From: CAYWEM01 sp964457225
GTDB taxonomy: Bacteria > Acidobacteriota > Aminicenantia > UBA2199
Assembly (NCBI GenBank): GCA_964457225.1
Contig: CAYWEM010000003.1
Location: forward strand, 1 to 64,000
Length of the DNA stretch: 64,000 bases
Direction: 5' to 3'
This document shows, one piece after another, positions 51,235-59,135 of this stretch. Every line of letters begins with the position of its first letter. Position 1 is the first letter of the stretch. The position numbers were made by a program, and so were the translations under genes. A model generated the notes under the pieces. It was not told the origin of the DNA. It did not search any database and saw only the letters and a program-made list of their open reading frames with translations.

Positions 51235-52590
51235 TCACTCGACCAGCAGGGAGAGCCAGGTGACCCTTGAGCCGCAGGCTTCAAACCAGTCAATACCTTC
51301 ACTGACCAGGTCGAATTTCAGCCGGTAAGAACCGGGCTCGGCTGGAGCGGTCAGTTCGATTTCGACCCGGGTCCGGCCCCGGCCGGGCACATCGGCCGAA
51401 AGCCAGGCCCGCTGAAAATCGCGTTCAAGCAATTCTCCCGCTGCTGAATACAACTGGGCGCCCAGGCGCACCAGCCGGCGGCCGTAACTGGCCTGGCGGG
51501 GCCAGGGCCGGTCGCCTCGATTCTTCAGTTTAAGGGTCAGGGTCATGCTCTGACCTGGTTTCAGCCTGAGCCCCCGGCGCCGCTTTAACGGCACCTTGAT
51601 CAGGGCCCGCGGACTGGCCCCGGGAATGGCATTGCCCAGATTGTTGTCATCCCAGACGGCCCGGCTGATTTTTTCATAGTCCGGATTTCCCGGCTGGAAC
51701 CTGGTGGAATAAGCATCTTCCGGATGGTCGGTGATTTCCCAGCTCAGGCGGTCGACCCCGATTCGGGCGGCCAGTTTTCGCGCCCGGTTCATCTCGCGGT
51801 CGCTGTCGTTCCAGCGGAACAGGATGTAACGCCAGTTGATGACCGGAACATCCAGGCCGGCCCGGCGTTTGATGGCCACCGCTTCAGCCAGGTTGGCCAG
51901 CACCCGGTCAAAGTCGCCCCGGCGGCGATAACGGGCATAACTCTCCTGGCTCGCTCCGTCCACCGAAAAGGTCAGCTCGTCGATTCCGGATCCGACCAGC
52001 CGCTCCAGGTCGTCGCCCCGGAAAGCCAGGCCGTTGGTGCTGGAGTACAGGTATATTGCCGGGAATCTTTCCTTGATGTAAGCGGCCATGTCCACGGCCC
52101 GGCGGTGCAGGAAGGTTTCCCCGTAATTGAACAGGTCGATCCGCACCAGTTGCGGGCCGCATTCATCGATGACCTTTCGAAACAGCTCAAAATCGAGCAT
52201 CGGCCGCCGCCTGGTTTTGATGATACCGCTCTCGGGCGCGCAACAGGATTTATAGCAGGAAAGGTTGCAGACCGCCGTGCTTTCGATGAACAGCCGATTG
52301 GGCCGTGGTCCGGGGTCCGATCTGGGTGCGGCCGGGCTTCCCGGAGGCAAAGGGCATTTCAGCGGGCAGTCGCCGCAGAAATCAGACCAGCCCTGGTTCA
52401 ACTCCCGGCGCAGTTTTTCCAGCAACGGCCCCCGCCATACCTGGGCCACGCTTTCCCGCTGGGCGTCACCGACCACCCGGCGGGCATAGGGATCGGCACA
52501 ACCGCAGGTCAGCCGGCCGTCACAGAGCAGGACCAGGGTAGTCCAGGGCCAGGCGCAGGAAAAACCGTGCTTTCCGGGGGAAGCGTTCAT
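51235..52590 (-). CDS. Radical SAM protein with N-terminal SPASM-like cysteines and C-terminal Ig-like domain
   Basis: 451 residues in three parts. Residues 1-85 hold a SPASM-like set (Cys12, Cys23, Cys29, Cys31, Cys72, Cys75, Cys79) with 'PWTTLVLLCDGRLTCGCADP', which in most proteins is C-terminal. Residues about 98-330 are a radical SAM barrel, but the cluster motif is Cys108-x3-Cys112-x3-Cys116 followed by Cys117, not the usual CX3CX2C. The rest (about 340-451) is a beta-sandwich with 'LKLKNRGDRPWP' and 'PGSYRLKFDLVSEGIDWF'. It probably modifies a peptide or glycan. The ATG lies 6 nt after a TAAAAT. Confidence 0.78.
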   Translation of the reverse strand: MNASPGKHGFSCAWPWTTLVLLCDGRLTCGCADPYARRVVGDAQRESVAQVWRGPLLEKLRRELNQGWSDFCGDCPLKCPLPPGSPAAPRSDPGPRPNRLFIESTAVCNLSCYKSCCAPESGIIKTRRRPMLDFELFRKVIDECGPQLVRIDLFNYGETFLHRRAVDMAAYIKERFPAIYLYSSTNGLAFRGDDLERLVGSGIDELTFSVDGASQESYARYRRRGDFDRVLANLAEAVAIKRRAGLDVPVINWRYILFRWNDSDREMNRARKLAARIGVDRLSWEITDHPEDAYSTRFQPGNPDYEKISRAVWDDNNLGNAIPGASPRALIKVPLKRRRGLRLKPGQSMTLTLKLKNRGDRPWPRQASYGRRLVRLGAQLYSAAGELLERDFQRAWLSADVPGRGRTRVEIELTAPAEPGSYRLKFDLVSEGIDWFEACGSRVTWLSLLVE

Positions 52591-52596
52591 GACCTG

Positions 52597-52602
52597 ATTT
52601 TA
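52597..52602 (-). promoter_or_regulatory. Start-proximal -10 box of the radical SAM gene
   Basis: Minus-strand TAAAAT (52602-52597), 6 nt before the ATG at 52590. The -35 position (TTTCTT at 17-bp spacing) is weak. Confidence 0.4.
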
Positions 52603-52703
52603 TCAGCCCGGCCCGGGAAAAGAAAGCTTCTTGACCGAATTGGCTGGATATAATTGGTCTGAAGTGGTATCATTTTTCTTCTATTTCACAGCGGAGGTTT
52701 TTC

Positions 52704-54869
52704 ATGAAAAAAATCCTGAAGATCAACCTGAACTTGTTTTTGATCCTGGTCCTGCTTGCCCCGGCCGCGCTTTCCAGCGACGAGGGCATGTGGCTGCCCC
52801 ACCAGCTGAAGAATTTACCCCTGGACCAATTCGGCTTGCTGATCGAAGCGGACAAGATATACAACCCGCAAGGCACCGGCCTGGCCAATGCCGTGGTTTC
52901 CTTCGGCGGCGGCACCGGTTCCTTCGTCTCGGCCGAAGGCCTGCTGCTGACCAATCACCACGTCGCCTACTCGGCCATCCAGCGCGCCTCAAGCAAGGAA
53001 AACGATTACCTGGCAAATGGCTTCATGGCTGTTGACCGAAAAGGCGAAATCCCCTCTCCCGGTTTCCAGGCTTTCGTCCTGTTGAAATACGAAGACGTCA
53101 GCGCCCGGGTCAATTCAGCCCTGCGCCGGGCCCGGACTCCGGCCCGCCGGGCGGCCCTGCTGGAAAGACTGCAAAAGGAAATGGAGGCCGCCGCTGAACG
53201 GCAGGGAAGCGATCTGCGCTGCAATTTGCGGGCCATGTACAACGGCAACGAGTACTACCTGTTCACTTTCAAGCACCTCCAGGACGTCCGCCTGGTTTAC
53301 GCTCCGCCTTCATCACTGGGCAACTTCGGCGGTGAAATCGACAACTGGATGTGGCCCCGGCACACGGCGGATTTCACCTTCATGCGGGCTTACGTGGCCC
53401 CTGACGGCACAGGCCGGGCTTATCACGCAGAGAACGTGCCTTACCGACCGGCCTCCTACCTGCGCTTCGCCTCCAGCGCGCTTAAACCGGGCGATGCCAC
53501 CTTCATCGTCGGCTACCCGGGCCGGACTTATCGCAACGACACCCTGGCCGAACTGGATTTCATGATCAGTAACATGGAAAAAAACCAGGAAAAACGCCGG
53601 GAAGTCATCGACTTCCTGGAAAAAGCCAGCTCCGGGGACCGCGGCCTGGAGATCAAGTACGCCGGCCGACTGCGCGGCCTGTACAACGGCCTGAAGAACA
53701 ACCAGGCCAAGCTGGAAGGTTTCAGCCGCTTTGGAATAAGAGATAGAAAGGCGGCTTTTGAAAAGGAACTGCTGGACTGGATCGGGGCTGAACCCGGCCG
53801 GGGACGGAAATTCGCCGGGGTCACCGAAAGAATCGCCTCCCTGCTGGAGCGGATGGCTGTTTTCAACCAGCGCCAGGAGACGATTTCCAACACGATCGGG
53901 GGCTATGCGCCCACCCTGCTGTCCCTGGCCCATACCATCTACCGTAACGCCCTGGAACGCGGCAAACCCGACCTGCAGCGGGAAGCAGGTTTCCAGGACC
54001 GTTTCCAGCCCCAGATCAGGATGCGCCTGGAAATAGCCGAAAGAAGCTTCGACCAGGCGGTTGACGCCGCTTACTTCGCCTTTATGCTCAACGGCCTGAA
54101 AGAACAGGACAGCGCCGGATTGCCGGCCGCCTGGCGACAACTGTTGTCCTCGAAAAAAACCGATGAGATTGAAAAATACGTCCAGGACCTTTACCGGGAG
54201 TCAGGGCTCGGTGACCCGGACAGGCGCCTGGCCCTTTTCGACATGCCGCTTAAAGAACTGCTGGCCGCCGGTGATCCGTTTATCAAGCTGGCCGCCGAGC
54301 TGGAAAAGGAAATGGCCGCCCTGCGCCGCCAGGGCAAGGAGCTGAACCAGGAACTCAATGACCTGAAAAAGGATTACAACGCCGCCCTGCTGGCCCGGTC
54401 CGACGGCATCTGGCCCACTGACGCCAACGGCACTATCCGCTTCACCCACGGCCTGGTTCAAGGTTACGAGCCGCGGGACGCAGTGGTGTTCGCCCCCTTC
54501 ACCACCCTGTCCGGAGTAGTGGCCAAGCACAGCGGCACGGAACCCTTCATCGTTCCGGAAAAGCTCAGGGAACTGCACGCGGCTTGGGATTTCGGCCCGC
54601 ATGAAGACCCCGACCTGCAGGACGTACCGGCCTGTTTCCTGAACACGGCCAACGTCACCGGCGGTAATTCAGGTTCCCCGGTGCTGAACGGCCGGGGGGA
54701 AGTCGTCGGCCTGGTTTTCGACATGACCTACGAAAGCGTCATCGGAGATCATTACGTCATCCCCGAACTCCAGCGCACCATCAACGTTGACTCACGCTAT
54801 ATCCTGTTCATCATCGACCGTTTCGCCGAAAACCGTTCCCTGCTGGCCGAAATAACCGGTACTGATTGA
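52704..54869 (+). CDS. S46-family dipeptidyl-peptidase (DPP7/DPP11-like)
   Basis: 721 residues with a signal peptide (about 1-24). The catalytic triad elements are His85 (TNHHVAY), an Asp in DNWMWPRHTADFTF, and Ser in GGNSGSPV (about 652-658). Flanking 'PQGTGLANAVVSFGGGTGSF' and 'FDMTYESVIGDHY' are typical S46 segments. It removes dipeptides from oligopeptide N-termini in the periplasm, matching a peptide-using life style. Whether it prefers hydrophobic or acidic residues cannot be told. An AGGAGG-like GCGGAGG precedes the ATG. It is followed 39 nt later by the exported RidA gene. Confidence 0.9.
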   Translation: MKKILKINLNLFLILVLLAPAALSSDEGMWLPHQLKNLPLDQFGLLIEADKIYNPQGTGLANAVVSFGGGTGSFVSAEGLLLTNHHVAYSAIQRASSKENDYLANGFMAVDRKGEIPSPGFQAFVLLKYEDVSARVNSALRRARTPARRAALLERLQKEMEAAAERQGSDLRCNLRAMYNGNEYYLFTFKHLQDVRLVYAPPSSLGNFGGEIDNWMWPRHTADFTFMRAYVAPDGTGRAYHAENVPYRPASYLRFASSALKPGDATFIVGYPGRTYRNDTLAELDFMISNMEKNQEKRREVIDFLEKASSGDRGLEIKYAGRLRGLYNGLKNNQAKLEGFSRFGIRDRKAAFEKELLDWIGAEPGRGRKFAGVTERIASLLERMAVFNQRQETISNTIGGYAPTLLSLAHTIYRNALERGKPDLQREAGFQDRFQPQIRMRLEIAERSFDQAVDAAYFAFMLNGLKEQDSAGLPAAWRQLLSSKKTDEIEKYVQDLYRESGLGDPDRRLALFDMPLKELLAAGDPFIKLAAELEKEMAALRRQGKELNQELNDLKKDYNAALLARSDGIWPTDANGTIRFTHGLVQGYEPRDAVVFAPFTTLSGVVAKHSGTEPFIVPEKLRELHAAWDFGPHEDPDLQDVPACFLNTANVTGGNSGSPVLNGRGEVVGLVFDMTYESVIGDHYVIPELQRTINVDSRYILFIIDRFAENRSLLAEITGTD

Positions 54870-54908
54870 GAAGGCGGAATTGATTTTTTTCAGCCGAGGA
54901 GGCGAACC

Positions 54909-55364
54909 GTGAAGCGAAAAGTCGTGTTGCTGACTGTTATCCTTATCCTGGCTTGCACCTGGAGCCCCGCCCTGAGCGAAACAAAAAACGAGGTGCAGGC
55001 TGAATACCTCGGAGGCAGGCCCGACCGCCCGCTTTCTGAAGCGGTCAGGCTGGGCAACCTGTTGATTTTATCCGGGAAACTCGGCATAGACCCGGCCACC
55101 GGCAAACTGGCGCCGGGGGGCATAACCGCGGAAACCAGGCAAACCCTGGAAAACATCAGGCAAACCCTCGAAAAATACGGCTCGTCAATGGACCGGGTTC
55201 TTAAATGCACGGTCATGCTGACTGACATTAACGAATGGGCTGAAATGAACAAAGTTTATGCCGAATACTTCATTCAAAACAAACCGGCCCGCAGCGCTTT
55301 CGGAGTCAGCGGCCTGGTCCTGGGCGCCCGGGTGGAAATCGAGTGCTGGGCCCTGATCGACTGA
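54909..55364 (+). CDS. RidA/YjgF-family protein with a signal peptide
   Basis: 151 residues. The first about 23 residues form a signal sequence (KRKVVLLTVILILACTWSPALS), after which the RidA domain has 'AVRLGNLLILSGKLGIDPATG', 'TRQTLENIRQTLEKYGSSMDRVLKCTVML' and the hallmark RSAFGVSGLVLGARVEIECWA with its conserved Arg and Glu. RidA hydrolyses reactive enamines/imines from amino-acid enzymes in the cytoplasm, so export is unusual. GTG start with GAGGAGG upstream. Downstream of the S46 peptidase, likely one operon. Confidence 0.82.
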   Translation: MKRKVVLLTVILILACTWSPALSETKNEVQAEYLGGRPDRPLSEAVRLGNLLILSGKLGIDPATGKLAPGGITAETRQTLENIRQTLEKYGSSMDRVLKCTVMLTDINEWAEMNKVYAEYFIQNKPARSAFGVSGLVLGARVEIECWALID

Positions 55365-55402
55365 GCCGGGGATGTTTTACAAATAACCGGCCGGCATCAG
55401 CT

Positions 55403-56062
55403 CTATGCCCTGCTTTTAATGCATCCGCTGAGGCTGAAAACTTCGCGCCTGGGGTTTTCAGCCAGGCGCTTGGCCCAGGAAGAGTCCAGGCCGCGCAGTT
55501 CCGCTTGGCCGACACTGCCGACCTGGTTGATAAACAAACCCTGCCCGGCGTACAGAGGTCGCAGCACCTCAAGGAACAAGCCTTCGGAAAGAGCCGGCAG
55601 TTCCCGGCGCTCCATTTCCCCGGCTTCCAGCAACTGACTGCAGGAAAGCCAGGCCGCAAAATCAGCGCCGTTTTCCCGGTCGGCCAACCCGGCAATTCCG
55701 GCAAGTATTTTCTCCTCGGCCTTGAGCAGGCCGACCAGTAAAGCGCCCCAGGGCAGGATAATCGTGATGCGGTCGGCCGTACCCGAGAGATCGGGCGGCA
55801 GGTACTCTACCGCGGCCGCCACCAACAGCAGGTTGTCACGGCCGCCTTTCCGGGCCGGGCGGGCCGCCCGGGAAGCAGTGTCAAACAGGTTGGCCGCCGC
55901 CGGGTCAATGCCGATGTAAAGAGTATCGGGCCGGCGGCCAGCCAGCCGGTAGAGCCGGCGGCCGTCACCGCAACCAAGTTCTATTTCGACTTCCCGGTAT
56001 TGCCCGATCATGGATTGCAGGTCCAGGTCCCTGAGCTCGTTTCTGCCTGTCAGGACCTGCAT
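55403..56062 (-). CDS. NpmA/KamB-family 16S rRNA (adenine1408-N1)-methyltransferase homologue
   Basis: 219 residues, the length I recall for NpmA. Class I methyltransferase motif LGCGDGRR (29-36), 'YIGIDPAAANLFD' (49-61, SAM acid motif), and 'LPWGALL' and 'SSWAKRL', whose tryptophans Trp105 and Trp196 sit where NpmA has Trp107 and Trp197, the residues that clamp A1408. The colinear spacing and the DRITIILPWG motif support family membership. NpmA/KamB methylate A1408 of 16S rRNA and cause broad aminoglycoside resistance. Here it is chromosomal, last gene of the POT transporter-DUF72 operon. Housekeeping rRNA or small-molecule methylation remains possible. Confidence 0.78.
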   Translation of the reverse strand: MQVLTGRNELRDLDLQSMIGQYREVEIELGCGDGRRLYRLAGRRPDTLYIGIDPAAANLFDTASRAARPARKGGRDNLLLVAAAVEYLPPDLSGTADRITIILPWGALLVGLLKAEEKILAGIAGLADRENGADFAAWLSCSQLLEAGEMERRELPALSEGLFLEVLRPLYAGQGLFINQVGSVGQAELRGLDSSWAKRLAENPRREVFSLSGCIKSRA

Positions 56063-56067
56063 CTTGC

Positions 56068-56880
56068 TCAGCCTGCCGGCCCTCCGCCGGCCTGGTTCAG
56101 GATGTTTTTCAACTGCCGCAGGTTGAGCAGGGCCTGGCCCCGGTAATGGTTGTTGCCGGCCAGGTAAACCCTGGGCACCCGGCCGCTCAGATCGCTGATC
56201 AGTTCGGCGATCCGTTCCAGTTCGCCCGGAGAATACAGGTAATCGTAACGGGCATCGCGACCGGCGCCGGCGAACCAGTTCGCGGCATTGCGGCCGTGCA
56301 GGCGGAAATAGACCGCCTCGGTACTGGTCAGCCGGGCGGTCAGCGGCAGGTTGGCCGAAATCTGCGGCTGGTCGATGTTGCAGAAAATCCAGCCGCGGCC
56401 GCTCAGCATTTCAAAAAGTTCGGGCCGGTTCCAGGAAGCATGTCTGAATTCCAGAGCCAACCTGTACCCGGCGAACAGTTCACCCAGGGCGGCCAGGTAA
56501 TCGACCTGGGGCCGGCGGCAGTGAAAGGAATAGGGAAACTGCAGCAGGATGCCGGCCAGTTTGCCGCATTCAGCCAGGGGTTGCAGAGCCTCCAGGAAAA
56601 TCTTGACCTCATTTTCGGGCCGAGTCAGGCCTGCGTGGCTGAAACCCCGGTAAGCCTTGATCCAGAAGTGGAAATCGGGAAAACCCGCGGTTTTCGCCGC
56701 CCAGCCGGCCACCAGGCGGACAGCCGGAATCCGGTAAAAAGTGGTGTTCACCTCGACGAAATCGAATTGCCCGGCGATAAAGGCCAGGCGATCAAAATCG
56801 CGACCGGCTCCGGCCGGGTAGACCGGCCCTTCCCAGTCCGGGTAGCTCCAGCCGCTGGGACCGAAGAGAAAACGGGTCAT
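56068..56880 (-). CDS. DUF72 (YecE-like) protein
   Basis: 270 residues, TIM-barrel-like. 'GPSGWSYPDWEG' at the N-terminus, 'FDFVEVNTTFYRIP', and 'ALEFRHASWNRPE' are the DUF72 signatures; 'YFRLHGRN' and the C-terminal 'YLAGNNHYRGQALLNLRQL' complete it. Function unknown. It starts 11 nt after the transporter gene ends and ends 5 nt before the methyltransferase starts. Confidence 0.88.
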   Translation of the reverse strand: MTRFLFGPSGWSYPDWEGPVYPAGAGRDFDRLAFIAGQFDFVEVNTTFYRIPAVRLVAGWAAKTAGFPDFHFWIKAYRGFSHAGLTRPENEVKIFLEALQPLAECGKLAGILLQFPYSFHCRRPQVDYLAALGELFAGYRLALEFRHASWNRPELFEMLSGRGWIFCNIDQPQISANLPLTARLTSTEAVYFRLHGRNAANWFAGAGRDARYDYLYSPGELERIAELISDLSGRVPRVYLAGNNHYRGQALLNLRQLKNILNQAGGGPAG

Positions 56881-56890
56881 GGCCCGGGCC

Positions 56891-59029
56891 TCAGGCTTTT
56901 TTCACCAGGAAGCGGTTGTAGAGCAGCAGGGCGGCGATGGTCAGCAGGCCGATGCCGCTGAAGATCAACCAGAGCAGGCGCGGCTGGTTGAGGTTGTCAA
57001 CGAAGTGCACGTAGAGCCTGGCCCCGACCACCGCGCCGACCGAAGCCCCGAAAACCCCGTACAGGAAGAGATAACCCTGGTAGAGGGCCTTCTTGTCCGG
57101 CGGGGCCACCAGTCCTATATAGCTTATGAACTTGGGATGGGCGGTCATTTCACCGATGGAGAAGATCATGATGCCGGCCATGAACACCCAGATGGAAGTG
57201 GACAGGGCCAGGATGGCCATGCCCAGGGTGCCGATGGTGATGCCGCTGATCATGGTCGGCAGGGCCTTCCTGTTTTTGACCAGGCTGGAGATGAACAACT
57301 GGAGCAGGATGATAGTGCCGGCATTGATTACCGTGACGTGCTCGACGTCGAAGAACCAGTCGGCCCTGATGCCGAACCATCCCAGGAATGAATTCACCGC
57401 CTGGTTGAGCGGCCCGGCGTCAACGTAGGCCCGCACGTACCAGAGCACGGCGTCGAACATCTGGAAGTAGAGTATCCAGAAGCCCGAGTAAAGCACGATC
57501 ATCAGCAGGAACTTGCCGTGGTCCACGAATTGAGCCGTGTCACGGCGGTCGATGACCAGCAGTGAGGACAGGGAAAGGTAAATCACCGAGCAGATGATGC
57601 GGCCCAGCACGCTCAGCCCGGGCAACAGCCAACAGCAGGCCAGGGCCGCGGCCAGCACCAGGGGGGCGCGGGGACCGCCCCGGGAGGCCAGGCCCAGGGT
57701 CAGGAACCCCAAAAGCACCAGGGAGACCAGGAACAGGGGGAAAAAGGACCTTGACTTCAGCTCCGGAGACAGCTGTTCCAGGTGGGCGGCGCTCAGGCCG
57801 GCCAGTTCGGGCCGCTGTTTGAGCTCGGCCAGCACCGCCTCCGGCCAGCCGGGATCGGCCAGGGGCACGCTGACCCGGTAATGCCGCCGACCCGGCCCGG
57901 GTTGCTCGACCCGCAGTTCGGCCTGGTTCCGGTCTGCGGCCAGGAAGCGCAGGTAAACCCTTTTCTCGGAAGCCGTGACGGCCGCGGCCAGGGCGGCCCG
58001 GTCTATTTCCAGCCGGGAATCGATCCGGCGCAGTTCTTCCTGCAGTTCCGGCAGAAATTCATCCAGCCGGCCCGGCCGGAACACGGTGATGTCGAGGATT
58101 TCCGACTCCGGCCCAGCGGGGAGGATCTGGAAATCCCGGCGGGCGGCCATGTCGCGGTGGACGGTCAGGAAAACCCGGCCAGGCTCGGTCTGCAGGGCGG
58201 TGCGGGCCAGGGCCAGGTTGGCGCTCGGCGCGGCCAGGTAATGGCGCAGGCCGAGCAGGGCGGCCACGGCCAGCAGGACGGCCAGGCCGATGCGGAAAGG
58301 CCTGGAGCCGCGGGCCCGGGCCAGCAGGATGACCAGCGGCGAGTAGATGATGGCAAAGGCATCGGCCAGGGTCTTGAGCAGGTTCTTGCGCTCCCTGGTC
58401 CCGGTGGCGGCCGCGGCCGGGGGCTCCCGGTAAAACAGGGCGGTGGGGATCAGCAGGGCTCCGGTGCACAGGGCCGCGGACAGGATGACGTAAGCCGGGT
58501 TGATGTTCTTCAGGTAGGGCACCAGGAAGAGCGGAAAGAGAAAGGCGCCCAGGTTGATCGACCAGTAAAATATGCCGAAGCCCTGGGTGGAATTGGACTC
58601 ATCGGTCAGCCGGGCGATCGAGGCCGAGATGATCGGTTTGAAGATCCCGGCTCCGAAACCCATGACCACCATGGCGAAGAAGACCGCGGTGTAGGAGGTC
58701 ACCTGGCTGATCAGGAAGTAGCCGCCGCCCATCAGGGCGAAGGCCAGCATGAGCATGCGCCGGTAGCCGAAGCGGTCGGCGATGGCCCCGGAAAGAATCG
58801 GCAGAAAGTACAGGAGCGGCTGGATCACGCCCTTGATCACTCCGACGCTTTCCTTGGGAAAATGCAGAACGCCTACGAAGTAATCGGAGATGAAACTCAT
58901 CATGCCGTAATAAGAACCGCGCTCGATGAATTCAAAAAAGATGACCAGCCAGAACTGGGCCGGGAATTTCCGGAAAAGTCCCTGCTTGTCCTGCGCTGTC
59001 TTGGTGGTTTCTTTCCCTGCATCGTTCAT
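56891..59029 (-). CDS. POT-family peptide transporter with a large central insertion
   Basis: 712 residues, well above the about 450-600 of POT transporters. The N-terminal half contains the POT ExxER motif FFEFIERGSYYG (residues 31-42) and 'GFGAGIFKPIISASIARLTD', typical of proton-coupled oligopeptide transporters. Between residues about 225 and 495 there is an insertion: hydrophobic segments at about 245-262 and 430-490 enclosing a soluble region (263-428) with no recognised domain. The C-terminal half resumes MFS helices. The added domain might be a periplasmic peptide-binding or regulatory module. GAGGT precedes the ATG; first gene of the operon. Confidence 0.8.
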   Translation of the reverse strand: MNDAGKETTKTAQDKQGLFRKFPAQFWLVIFFEFIERGSYYGMMSFISDYFVGVLHFPKESVGVIKGVIQPLLYFLPILSGAIADRFGYRRMLMLAFALMGGGYFLISQVTSYTAVFFAMVVMGFGAGIFKPIISASIARLTDESNSTQGFGIFYWSINLGAFLFPLFLVPYLKNINPAYVILSAALCTGALLIPTALFYREPPAAAATGTRERKNLLKTLADAFAIIYSPLVILLARARGSRPFRIGLAVLLAVAALLGLRHYLAAPSANLALARTALQTEPGRVFLTVHRDMAARRDFQILPAGPESEILDITVFRPGRLDEFLPELQEELRRIDSRLEIDRAALAAAVTASEKRVYLRFLAADRNQAELRVEQPGPGRRHYRVSVPLADPGWPEAVLAELKQRPELAGLSAAHLEQLSPELKSRSFFPLFLVSLVLLGFLTLGLASRGGPRAPLVLAAALACCWLLPGLSVLGRIICSVIYLSLSSLLVIDRRDTAQFVDHGKFLLMIVLYSGFWILYFQMFDAVLWYVRAYVDAGPLNQAVNSFLGWFGIRADWFFDVEHVTVINAGTIILLQLFISSLVKNRKALPTMISGITIGTLGMAILALSTSIWVFMAGIMIFSIGEMTAHPKFISYIGLVAPPDKKALYQGYLFLYGVFGASVGAVVGARLYVHFVDNLNQPRLLWLIFSGIGLLTIAALLLYNRFLVKKA

Positions 59030-59135
59030 GTCAGACCTCGCTTCAGGTTTCAGGCAACCCGCTCATTCTAACAATCGGGAATAAAAAATAAAAGTACGCT
59101 GAAACCAGCGTTCAGAACCAGGTTCAAGAAAAAAC

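Noticed and set aside
57782..59071. A 429-codon plus-strand frame across the POT transporter gene
   Set aside because: Its product is Gly/Gln-rich low-complexity sequence without any motif, while the transporter on the minus strand has the ExxER motif.
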